A stretch of DNA of 64,000 nucleotides, from contig ML681998.1 of NCBI GenBank assembly GCA_007922195.1, positions 20,549,395 through 20,613,394 of the forward strand. The letters are read 5' to 3'. Origin of the DNA: Podocnemis expansa. Taxonomy: Eukaryota > Chordata > Testudines > Podocnemididae. This document shows positions 11,986 to 21,310 of this stretch, in pieces. A program made the translations under genes and the position numbers. Position 1 is the first letter of the stretch; every line of letters starts with the position of its first letter. The notes under the pieces are model-generated. The model had not been told where the DNA came from and did not search any database. It saw only the letters and a list, made by a program, of their open reading frames with translations.

Positions 11986-12853
11986 TGTAGAACAGAAGAA
12001 CTCTTAGGGAGACTGGCAGAACACAAGAATGCCAATGAAACTGCAAATGCCACCTTGTGATGAGGCCAAGCTCTGCCCTGTTCCCTGTCACTTGTGGCAC
12101 CTATTTTGAATGACCAGTGGGGAGATTAGTTGTGCAGGCAACACTGAGGGGTGAGTTTGGAAATTTTAATCAACCATGCTGGTTGATACAGGGTATCATC
12201 ATATCACTCATTTGTCCAAGATCTGAGCCAGAAGCAAAACAATTTCACTGAAGAAATAAAGATCCTTGAAGAAACTAATGACCAAGAAAGTAGTGTCTTT
12301 TTATAAACCTATTTTATGTATTATAGGACATTTTAAGATCACAGTGACATTTGAAATTCAGAAACTAGATAGCCACAGGATTTAGGAAATCAATATCCTA
12401 ACCAAGCTTAAGGCCTTAGTAGATTTGTATAACAAAATCCAGTTGCATGGAGCAGGTGATGAAGATAGTTGTGTAATTCCTGCATCACATTGGGTAACAG
12501 TGTTGAAAGTGCTTGAAAAACTTAAACTGCCTGACTGGAACACGGGGATGATGGAAGAGGTAACAGGTCACCTACCTCCATTCACATTGAACAAGCTGCA
12601 CTATCGGAAGATGAGGGGATAGTCCAGGTTCAAAACTCCAACAGTACAAATATCCATAGGTTGTACAGAAATGACTGAAGGAAAACAATAATGGTCTTAG
12701 GGACCCTGGGATGCTTATAGAGACTTACAGCATGCATACTTTCCATATCTGGCCAGCCCTTAAAGCTGACCAATGATCCTGGAGGCTAACTGTAGACTAT
12801 ATAGAGTAACACCGAAGCTAATACCTTCTGTTGAGATGGAACGTGGTGAGGGC
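11986..12853. other. No gene; one short frame of unknown origin
   Basis: AT-moderate DNA between the CR1 and an LTR. A 65-codon frame at 12,425-12,622 with residues VLEKLKLPDWNTGMMEEV looks protein-like but has no partner frames and no recognised family. I leave it unassigned. Confidence 0.3.
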
Positions 12854-13241
12854 TGTGGCCTGGGCTTCCTGGCATAACCTTCTGAATGAGCCAAAATCAG
12901 GGCAAGCTGCAAAACCAGAGGTCAAACCACTGATGGGTGGTACTTAAACCAGTCTCCCAGTCAGTAACAAAACATTCTTCTGATTCCCCCACTCTGGTCA
13001 TCACCAAGCATAACAAAATAGAAACAACCTCCTTTATTGCACATCAGCTCCTCCGGTCCCCACCTGGCCACTGTGTCTTTTAAAGAAATAGGTTCTCCTG
13101 ACCCCAAAGGGCCAGCCACATCACCCAGAACAATATAGGCTTGGACCTTACCACACTGCCATCCAATTCTTTAGTATCTACAACTAAAGGTTTAATATAA
13201 GAAAAAAAGAAACAAAATATGAGAGAAGTTAAAGGGTCAAA

Positions 13242-14846
13242 GGCTATGTCCACACGTAGCTTGTTGTTTCAGAATAAGTTATTTTGAAACGAGTCATTTC
13301 GAAATAAAGCCCTTATTTCAAAACGAGTTAAACTGAAAAAAAAAATGTGCAAGTGAAATAAGGGAAAAGCTCCAATTGAAACAGCATGTCCAAACACAGG
13401 ACTTGCTATTTTGATTTAGGAGAGGGGCATGATGGGTTGTGTGGCAACATGGTCCCCCAGCAGGCCCATGTTGCCAACCAATCCCCTGACATTGGCTCTC
13501 CAGAGCCAGTGGCAGGGGAAAAAATGCAGAGGGGGGGGGGCAGACTGGGAGGCCCCTCTTCCCCTGGCTTCCCCCACTGCCCCTCTATCTCACCGCCCTA
13601 AGTGGGGGCATGAGTCACCTAGCCCCCTGCTATCCCCTTTCCTCACCCCAGCCTCAAGGCGGGGGCAGGGGCAGGGGCAGGGGCAGGGGGCTAGGAGCAA
13701 GCAGCTCCCAGCCCCATGGGGCTCCTAGCCCCCTGCCCCTGCCTTGAGGCTGGGGTAGGGAAAGGGAGTAGCAGGGGGCTAAGCAAACCCATGCCCCCAC
13801 GGTGGGGAGTCTGCTCTGCCTCTGCCCGTGCTGGGTGTCTGCCCCCCAGCTGGGGCAGGGGCAGGGGCAGGGGCACGAGCTGCCGTAGCCCTACTTGCTC
13901 CCTGCCCGCCTGCCTCCGGCTTGCATGAGGCTGGCAGCTCCCCCCGAGCCCGGGTGGGGGGCAAAGCTGGCAGCCACGGCTTGCACGGGGATGGGGGGGG
14001 GCAAAGCCAGCACCCACAGCCCCTACCTACTGGGGAGGCATTTGACCAGCCCCAACAGGGGAGGACTGGGGATGCGAGCTGGGCAACCCGCTCCCCCAGC
14101 CCCTGGCTGCCCACAAGCTCTGAGCCTGCAAGGGACTGGGGAACCAGCACCCCCCCACCCCACTGCTCACAAGCGGCCAGGGGAGCCCCAGCCCGCACCT
14201 TTCCTTGCTGCTTTCAGGTGGCCAGGGGCTGGGGGAGTGGGATTCCTCGGCCGCAGCAGCCAGCCAAGCTGGCTAGGGTGCCCCCCCAGCACCCAGCAAG
14301 GGGGAGGAGCAGGCTTCCTCACTGCATCCCCTTACTGAGGGCAGAGGGGGCGGCAGGTGCCCCAGCCAGCTTCGCCCACCACTTCCTCTTGCCCGGGGCA
14401 GGTGGAGTGAAGCAGGCTGAGGCACCCACCCCCCGGCTCCTGGCAAGGGGAAGTGGGGGGGGAAGCTGGCTGGGGTCGAGGCTGCCCCCCTGCATTTCCG
14501 TTCAGCACCCTGGTTGAGGTGCTGATCCCTGTCCAGGGTGCTGGGGGGGGGACTTCCTCCCAGGGTGCCATGCACCCTGGGATTAAGGTGAGACCCCTTA
14601 TTTTGAAACAACAGTTGTTTTGAAATAATGTGTCCCAACGGTATTATTTCAAAATGACCTGTTTCGAAATAACCACCTTTTCAAAAGAAAAGCAGTTTAA
14701 GCTGTTTTGAAACGATGGCTCTTATTTCGAAATGATGAGCTCCATTGTTTTGAAATGAGAAAATGTCGTGTGCACCAAAACTTTTTTATTTCAAAATAAG
14801 CAGTGTTATTTTGAAATAAAAAAAAACAAAACATGTGGACGTACCC
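13242..14846. mobile_element. Large palindromic MITE with GC-rich interior, 1,605 bp
   Basis: Inverted ends are GGCTATGTCCACACG and, in reverse complement, GGGTACGTCCACATG. They are flanked by AAA on both sides (13,239-13,241 and 14,847-14,849). The LTR copy at 59,010 has the empty site with a single AAA, which proves the 3-bp duplication. Arms of about 150-250 bp are AT-rich and full of TTATTTCGAAATAA-type words. The middle, about 13,480-14,580, is strikingly GC-rich with G-tract repeats. Long open frames here come from GC composition and I do not call a protein. The left core (about 13,410-13,500, AGGAGAGGGGCATGATGGG) is shared with the MITEs at 22,253 and 53,092. Confidence 0.85.
13660..13690 (+). 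repeat. GGGGCA microsatellite, G-quadruplex-prone
   Basis: Five consecutive G-tracts separated by CA on the plus strand. A second run of the same unit lies at 13,852-13,874. Both sit in the GC-rich interior of the large MITE. Four or more G4 tracts with 2-nt loops meet the usual sequence criterion for a G-quadruplex. Confidence 0.8.
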
Positions 14847-15510
14847 AAAGTGAATCACATACATACAAATGATTTAGAGTCCATAGGAAGCATGTCCTTG
14901 AAAAATTGCAGTTTGCAGCTTAGTCTGATTCCTCTGGTATACACCCAACACCTGGGTGGATCTCAGTCCTTTGTTCAATGCAGCAGAATAATTGCAGAAG
15001 ATGGTGCTGATTGCAGGTTGCAGACTGAAGACTGAAGACAAAATGGAGATGGGGCCACTGCTTTTTGTCACCTTTGGGCTTCCCCCATGCTCTCAGAGTC
15101 CTTGCCTAATCAAAATGGAGTTGAGTCAGATGGTCAGTCTGGGTGTCTCATCAAACAGGTTTCTTTCTAGCCCCACCATAGCTGAGAGCTCCCTTGATGA
15201 GCCATTATGAGGACAATGGTTTTGCAGTCACTCAGTCTGGGATTGCCTTAGAATCAAATAACTTGGAACATAAATAAAACAAACATATTCCTAATTTCTA
15301 ATATAGATTTGACACCCAGATATAACCCATATAATCATTCCTAGCAGATTACAACCTTTTCATTGGTACCAAACACGGCATATCAAACATGGATTATTGC
15401 AAATGTGAAATACTAATGAGAAATAATCATACACAGCCCCCTAGGCCCCGACAGCATTACAGGGGCATGGGGATATACAGTAATGTTGGCTGCTTTCATT
15501 GAAAAAAAAA

Positions 15511-15700
15511 GTTGCTCGCCTTTGATGTAGTAACTAGAGTTCTCCAAGATGTGTCCCCTCATGGGTGCTCCACAGTTGGTGGTGCACATGTTCCCATGCC
15601 AAAGATTGGAAAACTTTCCAGCAGTTCTTGTCAGAGCTGAGCATGTGTGAGGCACCTGTCTCACAGACACTTTGGTGCCCTTTTGCTCATTCATGACCTC
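15511..15700. repeat. DIRS copy B, 3' inverted terminal repeat
   Basis: Pairs in inverted orientation with 21,115-21,310. Matching blocks in the same order include GGGTGCTCCACAG, TTCCCATGCCAAAGATTGGA (versus TCCCCATGCCATGGATTGGA) and CACTTTGGTGCCCTTTT. The outer about 25 bases (GTTGCTCGCCTTTGATGTAG) have no partner in the other repeat. This one-sided extension is typical of the 3' repeat in DIRS1. Confidence 0.8.
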
Positions 15701-15806
15701 CTCCTCCGGTTCCTTCTGTATCTGGAAGCAAATGGGCAACTCCAAAGTAGAGCAGGGATGAGGGAGAGTAGTGGAGGACCCACAGGGACACACATCTGGG
15801 AGAATT

Positions 15807-15885
15807 CAAGTTACTACACCAAAGGTGATCAACCTTCTTTCTCCTATGAGTAATGTCCCCATGGGTGCTCCACACTTGGTGACTT
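15807..15885. repeat. DIRS copy B, internal complementary region
   Basis: The first part (15,807-15,832, TTACTACACCAAAGGTGATC) is the reverse complement of the outer end at 15,511-15,536. The second part (from 15,833, CTCCTATGAGTAATG, then GGGTGCTCCAC) matches the outer end of the opposite repeat at 21,310 read inward. The region therefore copies the joint of the two termini. In DIRS1 this segment is the proposed splint for closing the circular intermediate. Confidence 0.8.
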
Positions 15886-15899
15886 CCAAGCTGTGCCCC

Positions 15900-16795
15900 T
15901 AATCGGATGGGGGGGTGCTTCTGAGGAGTTAGAACTTATCATGGACAATGCTGATAAGTTGACGGCAGCATCAGTTTGTGTTGCCTGATATTATGGCATA
16001 ATGTTTTATAAAACCGTCTGGGGAAGATCAAGTTGCTGCTTTGTAAAAGTCTGAGATTGGAAAGTTCTTTAGGAAGGTTGTGGTGGCTGAAACAGCTCTT
16101 GTGGAGTGGGTTCTGATTTGCTCCATTTTAAGTATTCCGCAGATATTGTAGCAGGAGCAAATACAGTTTCAGATTATTTTAGATAATCTTTGTTTTGAAA
16201 TTGGCATGCTTTTATTCCTGTCTGCTATGGAGACAAAAGGTTTAGATGTGGCTCTAAATGGTTTTTTTTCTGCCTAGGTAGAAGGTCAACACCCAGCAGA
16301 TGTCCAGCATGTAGAGGATTACACAATGCTGTTTTGTGTGAGGTTTTGGTAAGAAAACAGGTAAGTGTTTGATCTGATTTGCATGGAAAACTGTTGACAT
16401 GTTTGGCAGAAATTTTGGATGAGGTCTCAAGGAGACTCCATCTTTATCACATATGGTATATAGTGGATTGGCCATCAGTGCTGCAAGTTTGCTTATGTGT
16501 TGGGCAGATGTTATTGCAATTAGGAAGCAACTTTCAGAGTCAGATGACTAAGACAGCATGTTGCTAGCGGCTCAAAGGGAGCCCTGGTTGATGACTTGAG
16601 GATGAGAAGCAAATCCCAACCAGGAGCAGCAGTTTGAGTTTCTGGGTACAAGCTCCTTACTCCCATCAAGAAACATTTTACTATGTGCTGGGAGAAGACT
16701 GAGGAGTCCTCTGTAAGTATATGAAAGGTAGTAATATAGGCTAAATGGACTTTCATGGAGCTGATGGTGAGGTTGTTTCAGATGAGCTTCTCAAC
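15900..16795 (-). pseudogene. DIRS copy B tyrosine recombinase, broken
   Basis: Tyrosine recombinases cut and rejoin DNA through a covalent 3'-phosphotyrosine and insert the circular DIRS intermediate. The N-terminal block SSMKVHLAYITTFH (from about 16,760) and LKSSTRAPFEPLATCC match SSLKVHLAVISAFY and KLTKPPFKPLASCP in copy A (62,036-62,250). Downstream, PLYTICDKDGVSLRPHPKFL (about 16,462-16,403) matches PPYIVFYKDKVQLRPNLAFL of copy A. Past 16,250 the frame is stop-ridden, and the catalytic His-x-x-Arg and Tyr are no longer readable with certainty. The N-terminal DNA-binding part is missing because of the internal deletion upstream. Confidence 0.75.
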
Positions 16796-17035
16796 CCAGA
16801 AGGGATGCATAGGTAAATATCGTCACTAAGGGCAGTTGCTGGGTGAAAGGCACACCATGGTTCAGATCCTGTGGTGTCATCCACCAGAGTAGGGACTGTC
16901 TGATCTTCTGTGGTAAAGGTATTGTTTTATAAATGCTGTGCCTGTGGAGTTTATATATTTTTGCTAACCACAGCTGTAGGGGTCACATATGAAGTTCTGC
17001 ATGTTTTATTATGAATATGGTTGAGGCCATGTGTC

Positions 17036-17292
17036 CTAGTAGCCGTAGACAAGTGATAACTTGCACTGTTGTGAGTTCTGTACGGATGTTGTCAGGTTGT
17101 ATAAGCTGACAATTCTGTGGTCAGGAAGAAAAGCTTTTGCCTGTATAGAGTCCAGATAGGCCCCAATAAACTCTATAATATGTGTAGGGGTATGTGGAAC
17201 AGCTGAAAGGCAGGACGGTGCATTGGTAATGTTCGTTTCTGATAGTGAAATGGAGGAATCTCCTGTTTGCTGGATGAATGGATATATAAAAG
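17036..17292 (-). pseudogene. DIRS copy B reverse transcriptase, 3' part
   Basis: This is the part of the reverse transcriptase downstream of the inserted transposon. It resumes just after the first catalytic Asp motif with SIHPANRRFLHFTI (about 17,275-17,234). It then reads IEFIGAYLDSIQAKAFLPDH (about 17,176-17,120), the connection block that matches RIEFIGAIYSVQGRVSLPQM in copy A. The palm motif with the YxDD-like active site is absent, so a deletion lies in between. RNase H does not follow. It is part of one disrupted polymerase ORF with 18,284-18,660. Confidence 0.75.
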
Positions 17293-17294
17293 TA

Positions 17295-18281
17295 CTGTAT
17301 ATACTCATATATAAGCTGAGATTTTTATTCCTGAAAATGTCATTTAAAACAGGCACTCAGCTTATATGTGGATCAATGCAGCAGACAGCCCCAGCCCAGG
17401 AGTTTTAAATCTCCAGCCTGGAGCATGAACTGAGCATATGGCCAGAGCGGCCATGTTGGAGAGTCAGCCCAGGTCAGGGCTGAAGTAAAGAGCAGGACCC
17501 CGGCATCTGGAGCAGCCACGTAAGGGGCCCCTGTGGGGGGTCAGTCTGAGGCAGCCAGTGTCAGAGTCTGAAGGTTGGGAGGTGTCCTGGAGGCTGGGGT
17601 AAAGTAGTGGCAGGGGTTGGGGTTGTTGGGCAGGGTAAAGTGGTGGCACGGGGTATCGGAGAAAAGTGGTGGCAGGTGTAAAGCATCAGTAGGGGTCATT
17701 GGGGAAAAGCAGCCGCAGTGGAGCTAAGGAAAAAGTCACTGCAGTGAGGGCAAAGGAAAGACAGTGGCAGGGGGTGTTGGGGAAAAGTAGGTGCAGGGTT
17801 TGGGGGGTTGTTGGGGAAAAGCGGCAGCAGGCAAAAAGCAATGCTAGGGGTGTCAGGGAAAAATGGGGACAGGGGAAAAGAGAACAATAAGGAGTTGTGT
17901 GGCACTTTAAGAAAATAAATCTGTTAGTCTTAAAAATGCCACACAACTCCTTGTTGTTTTTTTACTGGACTAGACTAACACGGCTATCCCTTTGGAAATT
18001 GACAAGGGGAAAAGAGGCAGCAGCAGTGGCAGGGGTAAAGCAGTAGCAGGAGAAAAGCAGCAGCAACAGGCGTGTCAGGGAAAAGCAGCGGCAGGGGTTG
18101 GGGGGTTAGGGAGAGTGTCAAGGACTCCAGGGGAAGCTGGCGGTGCAGGGTGGAGGGGTTAGGGCCTGAGGCTACGGGTGGACCTCGGCTTATACACAGC
18201 TTATCCAATTTTTAATATTTTTAGGATTCAGAATCAGGGGTTGGCTTACGTGTGGATCAGCTTATCTGCGAATATATATGG
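17295..18281. mobile_element. Non-autonomous TA-target DNA transposon in DIRS RT, 987 bp
   Basis: Inverted ends are CTGTATATACTC...TATAAGCTGAG on the left and, in reverse complement, CCATATATATTC...GATAAGCTGAT on the right. A TA lies on each side (17,293-17,294 and 18,282-18,283). Removal of the element plus one TA leaves the DIRS reading frame continuous, which fixes both boundaries and the 2-bp duplication. TA duplication points to the Tc1/mariner superfamily. The interior holds diverged GGGGAAAAGCAGCAGCAG-type subrepeats and no transposase. A 115-bp fold-back repeat sits inside it at 17,884. Confidence 0.8.
17884..17998. mobile_element. Compact fold-back repeat (third nesting level)
   Basis: AACAATAAGGAGTTGTGTGG opens it and CCACACAACTCCTTGTTG closes the palindrome. 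An asymmetric tail follows (ACTGGACTAGACTAACACGG then CTATCCCTTTGGAA). The same arm and tail occur at 43,670-44,618, so this is a short member of that family. It lies inside the TA-target transposon, which lies inside the DIRS element. Confidence 0.7.
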
Positions 18282-18283
18282 TA

Positions 18284-18660
18284 GGTATCTTGTAAGTTGA
18301 CAGCTGCGAACCAACTGTTTTCTTCAGAGCTGGCACTATTTTTGATAGTGTTACAATCTTGAATTTCTGTGATTTTATAAATTTGTTTAGCCTTCTGAGG
18401 TCAAGAAGTAGTCTCCATTCTACTGTTCTATTTTGTGTTAGAAAATATAGTGAGTAGAGGCCTTTCCCTCTGTGAGTGAGGTACCCTTTCTATAGCTCCT
18501 ACTTGAAAAAGATGTTGTGCCTCCTGTTGAAGGAGTTGTTCATGGGCGGTGTTCCTGAAAAAGGATGGGGAAGGATAGTAAGATTTTGGTATTGTTAGAA
18601 CTGGGATAGTGTAACAGGACTTGATGACCTCCAATACGCATCTGTCTGAAGCAATGTTTA
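18284..18660 (-). pseudogene. DIRS copy B reverse transcriptase, 5' part
   Basis: Reads PSPSFFRNTAHEQLLQQEAQ then HLFQVGAIERVPHSQR (about 18,573-18,466). These match LSPSQSFFRDPSHEQVLDHE and KLPTLGTVERVPKGEE of copy A (58,606-58,720). The fingers block LLLDLRRLNKFIKSQKFKIV (about 18,411-18,352) follows, in the frame after one stop. The sequence reaches the first catalytic motif (an Asn now occupies the expected catalytic Asp in A-V-N-L-Q-D) directly before the inserted transposon. The enzyme would be inactive even without the insertion. Confidence 0.75.
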
Positions 18661-20960
18661 GCGAGGCTTAGTAAAAGGGTCAAAAGTGATCTTGGCAACA
18701 GAGAGGTTCGGTTGGCTCTGGGAGAGTTACTGTGTTCCGTGAACTCTTGACCAACATGTCAAAATTGTGGTTTTGTGGCAGGAGTTTGAGATGTACCAGG
18801 CTGGTTGTCTTCTATGTTGCTGGCATTGCTTGTTCCTAAATTGTTCCTGCCTCCATTGCTGTTGCTGGCAGTATTGGTGCTGATGTTGTGGGTATCTGGG
18901 AATTTATGATTGATATAGGAATGCCTGTTGTCTGGTAGCAGAACTGTATATTCCAAATGTGCGAAGTGTTGCTCGTGAGTCCATTGAGGCTGTGCATAAC
19001 TTCACCTGTTTTCTCTGAAACAGCTTCTTTTTATTGAATGGGAGGTCCTTGATCGTGGCCTGAAAATCTTTTGGGAGGTCAGCTGAACGGTGTCATGAGG
19101 ATCTTCGGATGACAGTGCCAGTGGCAACGAGACATGCAGAGGCATCAGTGACATCTAAAACTGGTTAGAGAGCTGTCCTGGAGATTAGTTGACCTTCTTT
19201 AATTATTGCATTAAATTGTGTTGTTTTTTTTCCATCAGGGATGAATTCAATAAAGTCTGCCAACTTGAGATAACTGTCGTGGTTGTAACTGGCAAGTAAG
19301 GTTGAATAATTTGCTATTCTTAACTGAAGGGTAGATGACATGTACACCTTTCTCCTGAGTAAGTCCATTTCTTATGTCTTCTCTGTTGTGAGGCGTTGAC
19401 CTATTACATTGTTTGTTTCTATGGTTCACTGCCTCAAAGACAAGAAAGTTTGGTAACAGGTGGGTAAATATGCATCCCAAATCTTTGCTTAGAATGTAAT
19501 ACTTTTTATCTGTTCTGTGATGTGGGAGTAATAGAAGCCAGCATCTGCCAGATATTGCTGGCAGGTTCAAGCAGCGCCTCATTCATGGGGAAAGCAACGT
19601 GTGCAGATAATTTCATTTGCAGGATTCGCAGAAGTCTGAGTTGCAATTCTACCACTTCCTGCATAGGAATCTCCTGTGATTCTGCCACCCTTTTAAGCAG
19701 GTCCTGGAACTGTTTGAAATCATCAGCTGTGTTAGGTGGTGATAGAAGGATAGTCTCATCCAGGGAGGATAGAAAATTAGGGGGAGGAGAGTCTTCCTCA
19801 GTTTGTTCTCCCTCTCTTATGTTCTCAGGTGGATTAAGTTGTGGAACTGGGTGGGTTTTATGTACCCTTGAAGTGGATGGCCTGCTTTGAGCTGAGTACT
19901 GGGACCAGGCATCCTATCTTGGCCATTGCGGTGAATAAGTGTCCAGAGGTCTGTATCATGGTGGGAGGACCAGACGTATGGTGGTGGGTTCTGATGTTGG
20001 TAACCTTCATGGATCTGCCTCTGAGGTGAAGGTAAGGAGAAAATTTAGGATGTGAGGTGTCCTCATCTTCTTCACTTGAGAAGGGAATGGATGACGTCAT
20101 TCCCTCCCTGGAGTACTGTGAAGGAGATTTTTTTAGTTTTCTGAAATGGGAACTGAGGAGGAGATATGGCTGCCTCTTCTATATCAGAATCAAAGTGTTT
20201 TCATTTTTCTGTCTTCTTAAGTGGAGTCAGCTGACACTCTGACATCAGTGCCATTGACGGTGCTGAGACCGGATGGTCTTGTGTCTGAACTGGAGTTGGT
20301 GGAGCTTGAGTGGATGATGGTGTCTTGGAAATAGTCAGTGTCAGCATTGGTGCCATGTCAGAGCTGGATTGTGATGCCAATGATTGGATAGAGGTGGTCA
20401 GAGGCTGGGTTGCAGCTGCTGGAACCATGGTCGGTGCTGATGGTCTCGTGTGCTTAAGTGCTTATGGACAAGCACAAAAGTATGGATTGGACCTGTCCCT
20501 GTCCCTGTCCTGTGTTTAAGTTCCAAGTTAGACAATGGACATTTAGTGGCTTTAGGAGAATCCTTACCAGAGGGACCTGAAGCCTCCTTCATACGGGTTG
20601 ACTTAAGAGACGGAATAGTTGATTCTTTCCTTTTTTCCTATCTTGGTGGCAGAGTTAGGTGCCTCTTAGCTGGTTTAGAGGGTTGGGGGATGTCTTGCTC
20701 TGTCTCAGGTCTGAAGCCAGTTGTAGGGATCTCTCCGTGAGGAGAAGTTTGAGCCTGAGGTCCTGTTCTTGTCAAGCTGTGGTGCACATGTTCTCATAAC
20801 AGGAGCATTTTTGGCTGATATGCTCTTCTCCAAGGCACTTTATGGACTCCAAGTATCTGTCAGACGCAGGCATTGCGTCTTGGCATATGTCACATCATTT
20901 AAATCCAGGTGAGCTCAGCAAAGACAGGGAGTAAATATGAAGAGGAAAAACAGATGAATT
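18661..20960 (-). pseudogene. DIRS copy B Gag-like ORF1, broken
   Basis: The 5' ORF of the DIRS element. Near its start (about 20,890-20,780) a Cys/His cluster is readable: CDICQDAMPASDRYLESIKC, then LGEEHISQKCSCYENM. It has the C-x2-C...C-L-G-x2-H...C-x-C spacing typical of DIRS/Ngaro-type Gag proteins. A Ser/Thr/Pro-rich linker follows (about 20,430-20,200), then an acidic FSSEEDEDTSHPKFSPYLHL stretch (about 20,084). The capsid-like block HVAFPMNEALLEPASNIWQ (about 19,600-19,543) matches RLAFPVQEGVLKIVKSL in copy A. Multiple stops and shifts break it. The putative role is packaging of the RNA intermediate. Confidence 0.7.
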
Positions 20961-21114
20961 TTTGGGGGGTAGACCAGGAGGAAAAAATGGCTAGGGCTCA
21001 AAGAGAAATCTTACTAGGGATAAAAGCTTGGATAAAAAGGAGCTAAGGTAGCTGGCTAGAAAATATTTGGACAAGCTAAGCAAGAGTGCTGGTCTCCATC
21101 CACAGCCGTGGATG

Positions 21115-21310
21115 GTTGAGAAGGAACTGAGGGCAGGTCATACTGTGTGAGTGTAAAAGGGCACCAAAGTGACTGCAAGACAGGCACCTCATGCATGCAT
21201 GACCCCAATGAGCAATGCTGTAAAATTCTCCAATCCATGGCATGGGGACACACTCACCACCAGCTGTGGAGCACCCACAGGCCATTACTCGTAGGAAAAC
21301 TGCCATTTTT
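21115..21310. repeat. DIRS copy B, 5' inverted terminal repeat
   Basis: Reverse complement of 15,511-15,700 apart from divergence and the missing outer extension. Key words on this strand are GGGCACCAAAGTGACTGCAAGA, CCAATCCATGGCATGGGGAC and CTGTGGAGCACCC. It marks the 5' end of the minus-oriented element. The outer boundary is accurate to about 15 bases. Confidence 0.8.

Larger units (their letters stand above)
12854..15461 (-). repeat. Solo LTR, family A copy 2, split by a MITE
   Basis: The LTR runs TGTGGCCTGG (plus strand) to AGCATTACA. About 1,000 bp belong to the LTR and 1,608 to the inserted MITE with its duplication. It aligns along its length with 59,010-60,026. Flanking 5-mers AGGGC (12,849) and GGGGC (15,462) fit a 5-bp duplication with one change. 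On the minus strand the 3' third carries an ATTAAA-type polyadenylation word near 13,190. Copy 3 shows GTCAAAATG where this copy has the MITE, giving an empty site. Confidence 0.8.
15511..21310 (-). mobile_element. DIRS-type tyrosine-recombinase retrotransposon (copy B), decayed
   Basis: A DIRS1-like element in minus orientation. In order from its 5' end (right side): inverted terminal repeat, Gag-like ORF with a Cys/His cluster, reverse transcriptase, tyrosine recombinase, internal complementary region, second terminal repeat. DIRS elements copy themselves by reverse transcription and integrate a circular intermediate through a tyrosine recombinase instead of an integrase. All these parts are visible, though every frame is broken. 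The RNase H region between about 17,030 and 16,800 is almost wholly missing compared with copy A. A 987-bp DNA transposon splits the reverse transcriptase. Without it the element is about 4.8 kb. No target duplication is expected for this class and none is seen. Confidence 0.85.

Noticed and set aside
13667..13690. CRISPR-like or regularly spaced repeats
   Set aside because: This is a simple (GGGGCA)n microsatellite in a vertebrate genome, with no spacers.
13828..14517. A 229-codon plus-strand open frame and overlapping long frames on both strands
   Set aside because: Simultaneous long frames in several phases over a GC-rich, proline/glycine/alanine-biased stretch inside a MITE are explained by composition; no domain is visible.
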